This document shows, one piece after another, positions 1-14,342 of a stretch of 64,000 bases of DNA. Location: positions 9,858,001 to 9,922,000 of the forward strand of contig OY292278.1 in the NCBI GenBank assembly GCA_958496175.1, read 5' to 3'. The stretch is from Sisyra terminalis. Lineage: Eukaryota; Arthropoda; Insecta; Neuroptera; Sisyridae. The notes under the pieces are model-generated. The model ran no database searches, was not told where the DNA came from, and saw only the letters and a program-made list of their open reading frames with translations. Position 1 is the first letter of the stretch, and each line of letters opens with the position of its first letter. The position numbers were made by a program, and so were the translations under genes.

Positions 1-1180
1 AATTATTATTATTCTATCTTTTTTACCTGCTTTTTAGCAATTATTATAAGATCCGATTCGATGATTTTTATCTACACTCCTTCCGAACTTCAAAATATAA
101 TGTAAATCCATCCCCAAATCTATTTGAATATCGGAAAAATCTCGTTAAAGTTTAATTAAGTATACATTTCAAATTTTCATTTTTCTAATATTGAAATATA
201 ATTTTTATTTATTGAAATACAATTCGCACTAAAAGATAGCCCCAATTAGAAAGAGTAGCAAAAGTTTAAACTTCAAATATCCATTTGATAAAACTACAAA
301 GGAAATTTTCTCATCTGCTTCTGGCAGCCAACTTATATACAAATTGCATGCAATTTTATTTTTTTATACCTCATTAATTCAATGTATAGATCAACTTCCG
401 CCATTTGCGCAAAATTCAAAGCGAAAATATTATATTTTTTACTCTTAAACAAACCATTCAGACCTTCAAATCGAGACAGACCACTTTATAAACGTCTGAT
501 TCAATCTATGACACCAACTTTAAAATGACAATGTCAGAAAACTAATCTCAAACAAAATATTTCATCAATATTTGCATTTTCCCCTCATTCCTTCATTTTT
601 TTCTTATTTTTTTTTTTTGTTGATCATAAAAGCCTTTTAGTGTCACAACAAAACACATTTGTAAATAATTTTTTGACATACATTGAAACCTTGAAGAAAT
701 AAAAAAAAAGCCAGCTTGAAAAACATTTTTGCAAAAACTGTGCAGATAAAAGCGATAAAAGCATTTCTTTTTTCCGTACGAGAAACAGGTGGAATGGGAA
801 TGAAAGGAATCACACGCACTATATCCATATGTATACGTACACCTATGTTACATTATATTGAAGTGTAAGGACTGCAAAAAAAATCTAGGCTCAAAGCTCT
901 GCGAGCTTTAGGGATTTGAAATAAATAACGAAAAATAAAATTTATTTTGAATGAAATCAAAAACATTACAGGGGGATAAAGGATATTATATTTCACCAAA
1001 TAAAAGTGAATATTTTTTATATCTTTCACTTAATCAGTAATTAAATTTTCATAGAAAATGTTATACAAACAACTGTCAACATTTAGTTATTTATCGTCAT
1101 TTTATATCTACCAAGGTTTTGACCTCTGTTGTTTGTAATGTTCATAAAAGAACCTTAGATCAAAAAATATTGAAAATTTG
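1..1180. other. AT-rich intergenic DNA, no gene seen
   Basis: Very AT-rich sequence with homopolymer runs. All open frames are short and show no recognisable protein or splice pattern. I see no satellite monomer and no clear transposon end here. Confidence 0.6.
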
Positions 1181-1186
1181 GGTTAT

Positions 1187-1253
1187 ATGAGGATCGAACC
1201 CAGCACCAACCGATTTTGAAAGGGCTACCTTGACCACTCAACCACCAGTAGGC
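1187..1253 (-). repeat. tRNA-like module (decayed, SINE-like)
   Basis: On the minus strand there is a box A match TGGTTGAGTGG (plus positions 1234-1244), followed about 35 bp later by a box B match GGTTCGATCC (1191-1200). This is the internal promoter layout of tRNA genes and tRNA-derived SINEs. The flanks do not form a 7-bp acceptor stem and the T stem does not pair, so it is not a working tRNA. It resembles, but is not clearly the same copy type as, the modules at 26.4, 28.3, 29.2, 31.1 and 54.9 kb. Confidence 0.5.
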
Positions 1254-1262
1254 TTTTAGCTT

Positions 1263-3226
1263 TATTATAACAAAGAAAAACTATACTGTCAAAACTGCCA
1301 TCTGAAGCTGAAAAACAATACCTGGAAAATGATGATAAAATAGAACTTTATAAATATTTGAAATTCCAAAATAAATCAATATACGAATATTCCATATTGC
1401 CGTGAAGAAAGAAAAGTTGAAAATTTAGCTCAAATTGTTTATTTTCGAGATTATTTAATCACAACTCTTTAAAAATCGCATTATTTGTGAAAAATTAACA
1501 GCTTGTTTAGGTGTAAAAATTCTTTACTGGCAATAATGTTTAGATAATGGAAAGGGATTTATTATTTGCTAAAAAATCGAATCAATAAATTGAAAATTGA
1601 GATTTGTTTTTGTATTAGGAAATAAAATAACACTTCCTTAGTAAAAATAAGGCCTGCCTTCATAAAATCACTAAAAAAATCCCCTTTTGAAGACTTACAA
1701 CCCCTAAATAATCGCTATTTATGTTCCCAAGTTGCACATAATTCGGAAGCCACTGGACAAACATTTTATACTGTTAATTTAAAATTGTCAATAAAAATTG
1801 ACAAGAAATGCACCCCTTGGAAGTTTTAATTACCAATGGGTATTATTTTGAGAGAATAAAACCCAATTATTTATAAATCATTTCCAAAATTCATAAAGTC
1901 TAAATTGCAATAATCGATAATTGAGCTTTACATAGCTAGGGGATAAAAACGCTTGTAAGCTTTGTAAGCTCTATACTCAGACTTCAGTCTTGTATCAAAA
2001 TCCGTCATAAGTTACCAATATATGGAAATGGCAGCCTCTGAAACACCTTTATTTTGTTCTAAAAATTATGAATATTAATCTTTCCGTTTGAAGGATTTGA
2101 TCCTTAAGTTTAAAATTTATTCAATACTTATTTGAAAATCGACTGTCTTATACAAATGTATGAAAATTGGTGAGAAAAACTATGCTTTTTGTTGCGCAAA
2201 ATTGACTTTTTTGAAGTTTAGGGGTGGAATAAGAGTTGTTGTTCTTAACGCAGGATAAAATTGTAATCACATTAATAATCTGGCAAATATCCTTTGTTAA
2301 AAGCCGGAACGACAAGTAAACGTTATAAAGAAAAAACAACCTCTTACAATGGAAATACAAACCATCCAATCATTTATATTTGCTGTAATGCAATCATTTA
2401 TCTCATTATTGTTATTGTACAACAATAGGACGTTGAAAAAATTATTCATCTCATTGGAATTTATGGAAAATCAGAACATTTTAGCTATTTTGTTCGACAG
2501 GTAATCCTAAAGTAAAGATTTAAAACATTGTAAAGGGTTAAACAATACCATGTTAGCTGCAAAAAAAAATTTAACTATGTGTTAACTGCTTCTGAAACTT
2601 TAAACGTGTTTTTCTCTAAACGATATTTTCAAGGTCGATGATTATCATTTCTCAGAAATGGTTCAACCGATCGATCTCAAATTTTTACATAATCTTCTTA
2701 GATATATTCCTCGGGTTTTGAACGAAGGAATAAGATTTTAAATAATAATAACTTGTTTTTTTTTTTAAGAAATTGGAGAGAAAATTGCAGTTGAAAACGA
2801 TTTCTTTTTAAATAGACGCCATTTTGTCAAAAATTAAAATTTGTATTATTTCTTCTTTCAATACCTTTATTCATCTATCCTTTAAAAGAATCCCCCATAT
2901 TTTGGAAGGCCGTTCGGGTCATCATCTACAGGAGCGATGTACATCAATATTTGTACATGATCGACGAACTATTGCATTCTTAAAAGTTTGCTTTATTTGT
3001 ATTTCTATCACTTTAAGTTGATAAATAAAAACTTTTTCTTTTAACAATTTATAACAAGACATTTTTTTTATAAGCCTCGCAACTGCGTATAAAATTAAAA
3101 AGTTGCATTACAAATATGGTAATGTTCAACCCATAAACTCCAAACATTAATTAGTAAATCGTCTTTGTTATAGGAAAGAAAATTGAAAAAAAAAACAATA
3201 CATATGGTATATATATTTATATATAT
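1263..3226. other. Intergenic DNA downstream of DIMT1
   Basis: AT-rich sequence with no supported gene. Short open stretches such as 2824-3021 on the plus strand lack recognisable domains and have many Ile, Phe and Ser residues, as expected from AT-rich noncoding DNA. No satellite monomers were seen. Confidence 0.55.
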
Positions 3227-3232
3227 TTTATT
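3227..3232 (-). terminator. Poly(A) signal of DIMT1
   Basis: AATAAA on the minus strand, about 40 bp past the DIMT1 stop codon at 3273-3275. This is a normal distance for 3' end formation in compact insect genes. Confidence 0.55.
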
Positions 3233-3272
3233 ATAAAAATAATTTAATTATTACACATTAACATAACAAAAA

Positions 3273-4524
<1,252 letters not shown>

Positions 4525-4554
4525 TTTCCTTGATTATCCCAGGAGTTAGATATA

Positions 4555-4560
4555 CACGTG
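4555..4560. promoter_or_regulatory. CACGTG E-box upstream of DIMT1
   Basis: A perfect palindromic CACGTG lies 31 bp upstream of the DIMT1 start codon. This is the Myc/Max-type E-box, which in Drosophila is known to be enriched near ribosome-biogenesis genes. A single 6-mer is weak evidence, and it could be in the 5' UTR. Confidence 0.35.
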
Positions 4561-5269
4561 GTTAATAAGGTAGATGTTTTGACAGACTGTTTAAGCTATG
4601 TACCATTTGCGTAAATACGTAATAAGTAAAAAGAATTATTTTGCGGGTTTTCAAGGTGAAAAAAATATTAAAAAACAAACATAGTGTGATTTATATTGAA
4701 AATGAATCGAAGGTAAGCTAAACTTTTGGAAATCAGTAGATTTTTTTACTTTGACAATAATTGACACATTTTTTTTCCTGTTAGTAGAACAGTTTAAGCT
4801 TGTTATATGTCAATGCACATTGGCTGTTCTGAAATTTATATTTATGAGTTAATATCCTATGGTTAATATCCTCAAAACAAATGTTTAAGTAAATATAAAT
4901 TAGAAAATTCTTCGAAATGATTCAAATATTTCAGAAAAAACCTTCACATTGTGTTTCAAAATTTTAAAGTCTAGTTGCGACATCTCTGTCAATACTAGTA
5001 AAACCAATTAGTTCTCTAAATTCAAAACGCAGTCAGCGCCCTTAGCGCCGTAAATTCAAAACACGTTTTGTACAAATCAAACAAAATCGAACTTGAAATC
5101 CAAAATTTTTGGCATTTTTTGATGAGTTTAAAAACCCAAGATTTATTTTTACATATATGAGTTTTCTACGTTCAGTTTCAATTGAATGGTAGAGTAAAAA
5201 ATTGACTAGTGTCCGATTTTGCACAGTCAAATCGGATAATAACCAATTACCAATTGCTCAAATAACCTT
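4561..5269. other. Intergenic DNA between DIMT1 and left satellite array
   Basis: AT-rich. It includes the likely DIMT1 promoter side and a possible tiny divergent ATG followed by a donor-like GTAAGC at about 4703-4720, which I could not extend. No other gene was seen. Confidence 0.5.
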
Positions 5270-5850
5270 GGAAAGAAAAGTTACCATTGGAAAAAGACTC
5301 ATTTTTATAATTACTTTATAAGACATTTTCACCTCCTTTATTTCCCGTTTTTATTTCTAAGAGATCTTGCACATAATTGCAAATTGTTTATATATTCAAT
5401 ACCGTTAACGACTATTCAAACTATAGTATTCACCATCATTTCAAAGAAACAAAAATAATCTCTTATATCTATTTTATGAACTTGAACATTGTCTTTTTTG
5501 AAACTTTAAAACGATATTGCGGGTCTCCTTTTGCACACTGGGTCAAAAAAATTTAACAAATCATCTCTCGCGAAGACATTGTTTAATAATCTGTGGAGAA
5601 AATTGGTTATTATAAGGAAAAGTCACCCCTCAAAATATACCAACTTTTCAGATAATTAAGTTGATTCGTTTTCACTTCCTTAACTTCCGGTTTCAATTTT
5701 CTAAGGATCTAGGCAATAAATGCTTATGGATTTTATGCATTACGGCTGAGGATGATTTAGTCTTGATTATTCAGCAAAAATTTAAAAATAATAATATACA
5801 ACCCTTATATCCATTTTTTTCCCTTGTACATTGTCCTTTTGAAACTTTGA
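5270..5850 (+). repeat. Decayed edge monomers of the left satellite array
   Basis: About one and a half monomers that align to the satellite consensus only in patches: the stretch resembling CATCCTTAACTTTCCG at about 5325-5350, the CACCCCTCAAAA block at about 5625, and GCGGGTCTCC at about 5519. Divergence falls sharply after about 5,860. Arrays commonly show old, unhomogenised monomers at their edges. Confidence 0.7.
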
Positions 5851-8800
5851 AACGATATTGCGGGTGTCCTTTTGCACACAGGACAAAAAAATTTTCACAT
5901 TCCTTATCGTGTTAGAGCATTGTTTATGAATTTGTTATTGCAATATACCCTTATAAGGAAATCACACCCCTCAAAAACGACCAATTTTAAGGGCAAATTT
6001 GGTGCATGTGTTTGTACATCCTCAACTTTCCGTTTAAATTTCCCAAGGATCAAGCCATTTAAATTTATTTTTCTTCATGCATTTCGATTAAGCATTATTC
6101 AGTCTTAAATATAATGCCTAATTTTAGTGAAAGAAACCATCCCTTATATTCTTTTTTTGCACTTGAAAATAGTCCTTTTTGAAACTTTAAAGCGATATTG
6201 CGGGTGTCCTTTTACACACAGGACAAAAATTTTTTCACATTTATTCTCACGTTAGAGCATTGTTAGAGAATCCGTTATTGCAATATACCCTTATAAGGAA
6301 ATCGCACCCCTCAAAAACGACCAATTTAAAGGGCAAATTTGGTGCATGTGTTTTCACATCCTTAACTGTCCGTTTTAATTTCCCAAGGATCTAGCCGTTA
6401 AATTTGATTTATTTTCAGGCAATTCGATTGCGCATGATCCAGCCCTAGATATTCTGCTCAATTTTAGCAAAAGAAACCATCCCTTATATCCTTTTTTTGC
6501 ATTTGAAAATAGTTCTTTTTGAAACTTTGAAGCGATATTGCGGGCGTCCTTTTACACACAGGACAAAAAATTTTTCACATTTCTTCTCGTATTAGAGCAT
6601 TGGTTATGAATCCGTTATTGCAATATACCCTTATACGGAAATCGCACCCCTCAAAAACAACCAATTTTAAGGTCAAATTTGATGCATGTGTTTTCACATC
6701 CTTAACTTTCCGTTTTAATTTCCCAAGGATCTTGTCGTTAAATTCGATTTATTTTCACGCATTTCGATTGGGCATGATTCAGTCTTAAATATTCTGCCCA
6801 ATTTTAGCAAAAGAAACCTTTTCTTATATCCTTTCTATGCACTTGAAAATAGTCCTTTTTGAAACTTTGAAGCGATATTGCGGGTGTCCTATTACACACA
6901 GGACAAAAAATTTTTCACATTTCTTCTCGTATTAGAGCATTGTTTATGAATCCGTTATTGCAATATACCCTTATAAGGAAATCGCACCCCTCAAAAAAGA
7001 CCAATTTTAAGGGCAAATTTGGTGCATGTGTTTTTACATCCTTAACTTTCCGTTTTAATTTCCCAAGGATCTAGCCGTTAAAGTTGATTTATTTTCTGGC
7101 AATATGATTGCGCATGATTCAGCCGTAGATATTCTGCTCAATTTTAGCAAAAGAGACCATTTCTTATATCCTTTCTATGCACTTGAAAATAGTCCTTTTT
7201 GATACTTTGAAGCGATATTGCGGGTGTCCTATTACACACAGGACAAAAATTTTTTCACATTTCTTCTCGTATTAGAGCATTGTTTATGAATCCGTTATTG
7301 CAATATACCCTTATAAGGAAATCGCACCCCTCAAAAACGACCAATTTTAAGGGCAAATTTGGAGCATGTGTTTTTACATCCTTAACTTTCCGTTTTAATC
7401 TCCCAAGGATCTAGCCGTTAAAATTGATTTATTTTCAGGCAATATGATTGCGCATGATTCAGCCCTAGATATTCTGCTCAATTTTAGCAAAAAAAAACAA
7501 TTTCTTATATCCTTTCTATGCACTTGAAAATAGTCCTTTTTGAAACTTTGAAGTGATATTGCGGGTGTCCTATTACACACAGGACAAAAATTTTTTCACA
7601 TTTCTTCTCGTATTAGAGCATTGTTTATGAATCCGTTATTGCAATATACCCTTATAAGGAAATCGCACCCCTCAAAAAAGACCAATTTTAAGGGCAAATT
7701 TGGTGCATGTGTTTTTACATCCTTAACTTTCCGTTTTAATTTCCCAAGGATCTTGTCGTTAAATTCGATTTATTTTCACGCATTTCGATTGGGCATGATT
7801 CAGTCTTAATTATTCTGCCCAATTTTAGCAAAAGAAACCATTTCTTATATCCTTTCTATGCACTTGAAAATAGTTCTTTTTGAAACTTTGAAGCGATATT
7901 GCGGGCGTCCTTTTACACACAGGACAAAAAATTTTTCACATTTCTTCTCGTATTAGAGCATTGGTTATGAATCCGTTATTGCAATATATCCTTATACGGA
8001 AATCGCACCCCTCAAAAACAACCAATTTTAAGGTCAAATTTGATGCATGTGTTTTCACATCCTTAACTTTCCGTTTTTATTTCCCAAGGATCTAGTCGTT
8101 AAATTCGATTTATTTTCACGCATTTCGATTGGGCATGATTCAGTCTTAAATATTCTGCCCAATTTTAGCAAAAGAAACCTTTTCTTATATCCTTTCTATG
8201 CACTTGAAAATAGTCCTTTTTGAAACTTTGAAGCGATATTGCGGGTGTCCTATTACACACAGGACAAAATTTTTTTCACATTTCTTCTCGTGTTAGAGCA
8301 TTGTTTATGAATCCGTTATTGCAATATACCCTTATAAGGAAATCGCACCCCTCAAAAACGACCAATTTTAAGGGCAAATTTGGTGCTTGTGTTTTCACAT
8401 CCTTAACTGTCCGTTTTAATTTCCCAAGGATCTAGCCGTTAAAATTGATTTATTTTCAGGCAAAATATTGCGCATGATTCAGCCCTAGATATTCTGCTCA
8501 ATTTTAGTAAAAGAAACCATTTCTTATATCCTTTCTATGCACCTGAAAATTGTCCTTTTTGAAACTTTGAAGCGATATTGCGGGCGTCCTTTTACACACA
8601 GGACAAAAAATTTTTCACATTTCTTCTCGTATTAGAGCATTGGTTATGAATCCGTTATTGCAATATACCCTTATACGGAAATCGCACCCCTCAAAATCAA
8701 CCAATTTTAAGGTCAAATTTGATGCATGTGTTTTCACATCCTTAACTTTCCGTTTTAATTTCCCAAGGATCTTGTCGTTAAATTCGATTTATTTTCACGC

Positions 8801-10259
8801 ATTTCGATTGGGCATGATTCAGTCTTAAATATTCTGCCCAATTTTAGCAAAAGAAACCTTTTCTTATATCCTTTCTATGCACTTGAAAATAGTCCTTTTT
8901 GAAACTTTGAAGCGATATTGCGGGCGTCCTTTTACACACAGGACAAAAATTTTTTCACATTTCTTCTCGTATTAGAGCATTGTTTATGAATCCGTTATTG
9001 CAATATACCCTTATAAGGAAATCGCACCCCTCAAAAAAGACCAATTTTAAGGTCAAATTTGATGCATGTGTTTTCACATCCTTAACTTTCCGTTTTAATT
9101 TCCCAAGGATCTAGCCGTTAAAATTGATTTATTTTCAGGCAATATGATTGCGCATGATTCAGCCCTAGATATTCTGCTCAATTTTAGCAAAAGAAACCAT
9201 TTCTTATATCCTTTCTATGCACTTGAAAATAGTCCTTTTTGATACTTTGAAGCGATATTGCGGGTGTCCTATTACACACAGGACAAAAATTTTTCACATT
9301 TCTTCTCGTATTAGAGCATTGTTTATGAATCCGTTATTGCAATATACCCTTATAAGGAAATCGCACCCCTCAAAAAAGACCAATTTTAAGGGCAAATTTG
9401 GTGCATGTGTTTTTACATCCTTAACTTTCCGTTTTAATTTCCCAAGGATCTAGCCGTTAAAATTGATTTATTTTCAGGCAATATGATTGCGCATGATTCA
9501 GCCCTAGATATTCTGCTCAATTTTAGCAAAAGAAACCATTTCTTATATCCTTTCTATGCACTTGAAAATAGTCCTTTTTGAAACTTTGAAGCGACATTGC
9601 GGGTGTCCTATTACCCACAGGACAAAAAATTTTTCACATTTCTTCTCGTATTAGAGCATTGTTTATGAATCCGTTGCTGCAATATACCCTTATAAGGAAA
9701 TCGCACCCCTCAAAAACAACCAATTTTAAGGTCAAATTTGGTGCATGTGTTTTTACATCCTTAACTTTCCGTTTTAATTTCCCAAGGATCTTGTCGTTAA
9801 ATTCGATTTATTTTCACGCATTTCGATTGGGCATGATTCAGTCTTAAATATTCTGCCCAATTTTAGCAAAAGAAACCATTTCTTATATCCTTTCTATGCA
9901 CTTGAAAATAGTCCTTTTTGAAACTTTGAAGCGATATTGCGGGTGTCCTATTACACACAGGACAAAAATTTTTTCACATTTCTTCTCGTATTAGAGCATT
10001 GTTTATGAATCCGTTATTGCAATATACCCTTATAAGGAAATCGCACCCCTCAAAAAAGACCAATTTTAAGGGCAAATTTGGTGCATGTGTTTTTACATCC
10101 TTAACTTTCCGTTTTAATTTCCCAAGGATCTAGCCGTTAAAGTTGATTTATTTTCTGGCAATATGATTGCGCATGATTCAGCCGTAGATATTCTGCTCAA
10201 TTTTAGCAAAAGAGACCATTTCTTATATCCTTTCTATGCACTTGAAAATAGTCCTTTTT

Positions 10260-13200
10260 GATACTTTGAAGCGATATTGCGGGTGTCCTATTACACACAG
10301 GACAAAAATTTTTTCACATTTCTTCTCGTATTAGAGCATTGTTTATGAATCCGTTACTGCAATATACCCTTATTCGGAAATCGCACCCCTCAAAAACGAC
10401 CAATTTTAAGGGCAAATTTGGTGCATGTGTTTTTACATCCTTAACTTTCCGTTTTAATCTCCCAAGGATCTAGCCGTTAAAATTGATTTATTTTTAGGCA
10501 ATATGATTGCGCATGATTCAGCCCTAGATATTCTGCTCAATTTTAGCAAAAAAAAACAATTTCTTATATCCTTTCTATGCACTTGAAAATAATCCTTTTT
10601 GAAACTTTGAAGTGATATTGCGGGTGTCCTATTACACACAGGACAAAAATTGTTTCACATTTCTTCTCGTATTAGAGCATTGTTTATGAATCCGTTATTG
10701 CAATATACCCTTATAAGGAAATCGCACCCCTCAAAAAAGACCAATTTTAAGGGCAAATTTGGTGCATGTGTTTTTACATCCTTAACTTTCCGTTTTAATT
10801 TCCCAAGGATCTTGTCGTTAAATTCGATTTATTTTCACGCATTTCGATTGGGCATGATTCAGTCTTAATTATTCTGCCCAATTTTAGCAAAAGAAACCAT
10901 TTCTTATATCCTTTCTATGCACTTGAAAATAGTTCTTTTTGAAACTTTGAAGCGATATTGCGGGCGTCCTTTTACACACAGGACAAAAAAATTTTCACAT
11001 TTCTTCTCGTATTAGAGCATTGGTTATGAATCCGTTATTGCAATATACCCTTATACGGAAATCGCACCCCTCAAAATCAACCAATTTTAAGGTCAAATTT
11101 GATGCATGTGTTTTCACATCCTTAACTTTCCGTTTTAATTTCCCAAGGATCTTGTCGTTAAATTCGATTTATTTTCACGCATTTCGATTGGGCATGATTC
11201 AGTCTTAAATATTCTGCCCAATTTTAGCAAAAGAAACCTTTTCTTATATCCTTTCTATGCACTTGAAAATAGTCCTTTTTGAAACTTTGAAGCGATATTG
11301 CGGGCGTCCTTTTACACACAGGACAAAAAATTTTTCACATTTCTTCTCGTATTAGAGCATTGGTTATGAATCCGTTATTGCAATATACCCTTATACGGAA
11401 ATCGCACCCCTCAAAATCAACCAATTTTAAGGTCAAATTTGATGCATGTGTTTTCACATCCTTAACTTTCCGTTTTAATGTCCCAAGGATCTAGCCGTTA
11501 AAATTGATTTATTTTCAGGCAATATGATTGCGCATGATTCAGCCCTAGATATTCTGCTCAATTTTAGCAAAAGAAACCATTTCTTATATCCTTTCTATGC
11601 ACTTGAAAATAGTCCTTTTTGATACTTTGAAGCGATATTGCGGGTGTCCTATTACACACAGGACAAAAATTTTTCACATTTCTTCTCGTATTAGAGCATT
11701 TTTTATGAATCCGTTACTGAAATATACCCTTATACGGAAATCGCACCCCTCAAAAACGACCAATTTTAAGGGCAAATTTGGTGCATGTGTTTTTACATCC
11801 TTAACTTTCCGTTTTAATGTCCCAAGGATCTAGCCGTTAAAATTGATTTATTTTCAGGCAATATGATTGCGCATGATTCAGCCCTAGATATTCTGCTCTA
11901 TTTTAGCAAAAGAAACCATTTCTTATATCCTTTCTATGCACTTGAAAATAGTCCTTTTTGAAACTTTGAAGTGATTTTGCGGGTGTCCTATTACACACAG
12001 GACAAAAATTTTTTCACATTTCTTCTCGTATTAGAGCATTGTTTATGAATCCGTTATTGCAATATACCCTTATAAGGAAATCGCACCCCTCAAAAAAGAC
12101 CAATTTTAAGGGCAAATTTGGTGCATGTGTTTTTACATCCTTAACTTTCCGTTTTAATTTCCCAAGGATCTAGCCGTTAAAATTGATTTATTTTCAGGCA
12201 ATATGATTGCGCATGATTCAGCCCTAGATATTCTGCTCAATTTTAGCAAAAGAAACCATTTCTTATATCCTTTCTATGCACTTGAAAATAGTCCTTTTTG
12301 AAACTTTGAAGCGACATTGCGGGTGTCCTATTACCCACAGGACAAAAATTTTTTCACATTTCTTCTCGTATTAGAGCATTGGTTATGAATTCGTTATTGC
12401 AATATATCCTTATACGGAAATCGCACCCCTCAAAAACAACCAATTTTAAGGTCAAATTTGGTGCATGTGTTTTTACATCCTTAACTTTCCGTTTTAATTT
12501 CCCAAGGATCTTGTCGTTAAATTCGATTTATTTTCACGCATTTCGATTGGGCATGATTCAGTCTTAAATATTCTGCCCAATTTTAGCAAAAGAAACCATT
12601 TCTTATATCCTTTCTATGCACTTGAAAATAGTTCTTTTTGAAACTTTGAAGCGATATTGCGGGCGTCCTTTTACACACAGGACAAAAAATTTTTCACATT
12701 TCTTCTCGTATTAGAGCATTGGTTATGAATTCGTTATTGCAATATATCCTTATACGGAAATCGCACCCCTCAAAAACAACTAATTTTAAGGTCAAATTTG
12801 ATGCATGTGTTTTCACATCCTTAACTTTCCGTTTTAATTTCCCAAGGATCTTGTCGTTAAATTCGATTTATTTTCACGCATTTCGATTGGGCATGATTCA
12901 GTCTTAAATATTCTGCCCAATTTTAGCAAAAGAAACCATTTCTTATATCCTTTCTATGCACTTGAAAATAGTCCTTTTTGAAACTTTGAAGCGATATTGC
13001 GGGTGTCCTATTACACACAGGACAAAAATTTTTTCACATTTCTTCTCGTATTAGAGCATTGTTTATGAATCCGTTATTGCAATATACCCTTATAAGGAAA
13101 TCGCACCCCTCAAAAAAGACCAATTTTAAGGTCAAATTTGATGCATGTGTTTTTACATCCTTAACTTTCCGTTTTAATTTCCCAAGGATCTAGCCGTTAA

Positions 13201-14342
13201 AATTGATTTATTTTCAGGGCAATATGATTGCGCATGATTCAGCCCTAGATATTCTGCTCAATTTTAGCAAAAGAAACCATTTCTTATATCCTTTCTATGC
13301 ACTTGAAAATAGTCCTTTTTGAAACTTTGAAGCGATATTGCGGGTGTCCTATTACACACAGGACAAAAATTTTTTCACATTTCTTCTCGTATTAGAGCAT
13401 TGATTATGAATATGTTATTGCAATATACCCTTATAAGGAAATCGCACCCCTCAAAAACGACCAATTTTAAGGGCAAATTTGGTGCATGTGTTTTTACATC
13501 CTTAACTTTCCGTTTTAATTTCCCAAGGATCTAGCCGTTAAAATTGATTTATTTTCAGGCCAATATGATTGCGCATGATTCAGCCCTAGATATTCTGCTC
13601 AATTTTAGCAAAAGAAACCATTTCTTATATCCTTTCTATGCACTTGAAAATAGTCCTTTTTGAAACTTTGAAGCGATATTGCGGGTGTCCTATTACACAC
13701 AGGACAAAAATTTTTTCACATTTCTTCTCGTATTAGAGCATTGATTATGAATATGTTATTGCAATATACCCTTATAAGGAAATCGCACCCCTCAAAAACA
13801 ACCAATTTTAAGGTCAAATTTGGTGCATGTGTTTTTACATCCTTAACTTTCCGTTTTAATTTCCCAAGGATCTTGTCGTTAAATTCGATTTATTTTCACG
13901 CATTTCGATTGGGCATGATTCAGTCTTAAATATTCTGCCCAATTTTAGCAAAAGAAACCTTTTCTTATATCCTTTCTATGCACTTGAAAATAGTCCTTTT
14001 TGAAACTTTGAAGCGATATTGCGGGCGTCCTTTTACACACAGGACAAAAAATTTTTCACATTTCTTCTCGTATTAGAGCATTGGTTATGAATCCGTTATT
14101 GCAATATACCCTTATACGGAAATCGCACCCCTCAAAAACGACCAATTTTAAGGTCAAATTTGATGCATGTGTTTTTACATCCTTAACTTTCCGTTTTAAT
14201 TTCCCAAGGATCTAGCCGTTAAAATTGATTTATTTTCAGGGCAATATGATTGCGCATGATTCAGCCCTAGATATTCTGCTCAATTTTAGCAAAAGAAACC
14301 ATTTCTTATATCCTTTCTATGCACTTGAAAATAGTCCTTTTT
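10260..14342 (+). repeat. Higher-order repeat copy 1 (12 monomers, ~4,083 bp)
   Basis: The ordered series of A- and B-type monomers here reappears 4,083 bp later with the same private variants. Examples are TTGTTTCACAT at about 10650 and 14733, the AATCAACC variant at about 11055 and 15138, and GAATATG at about 13408 and 17491. This is 12 monomers per unit. Confidence 0.85.

Noticed and set aside
4703..4720. First exon of a gene divergent from DIMT1 (ATG plus GTAAGC donor)
   Set aside because: Only a few codons, and I found no matching downstream exon before the satellite. The pattern is expected by chance.
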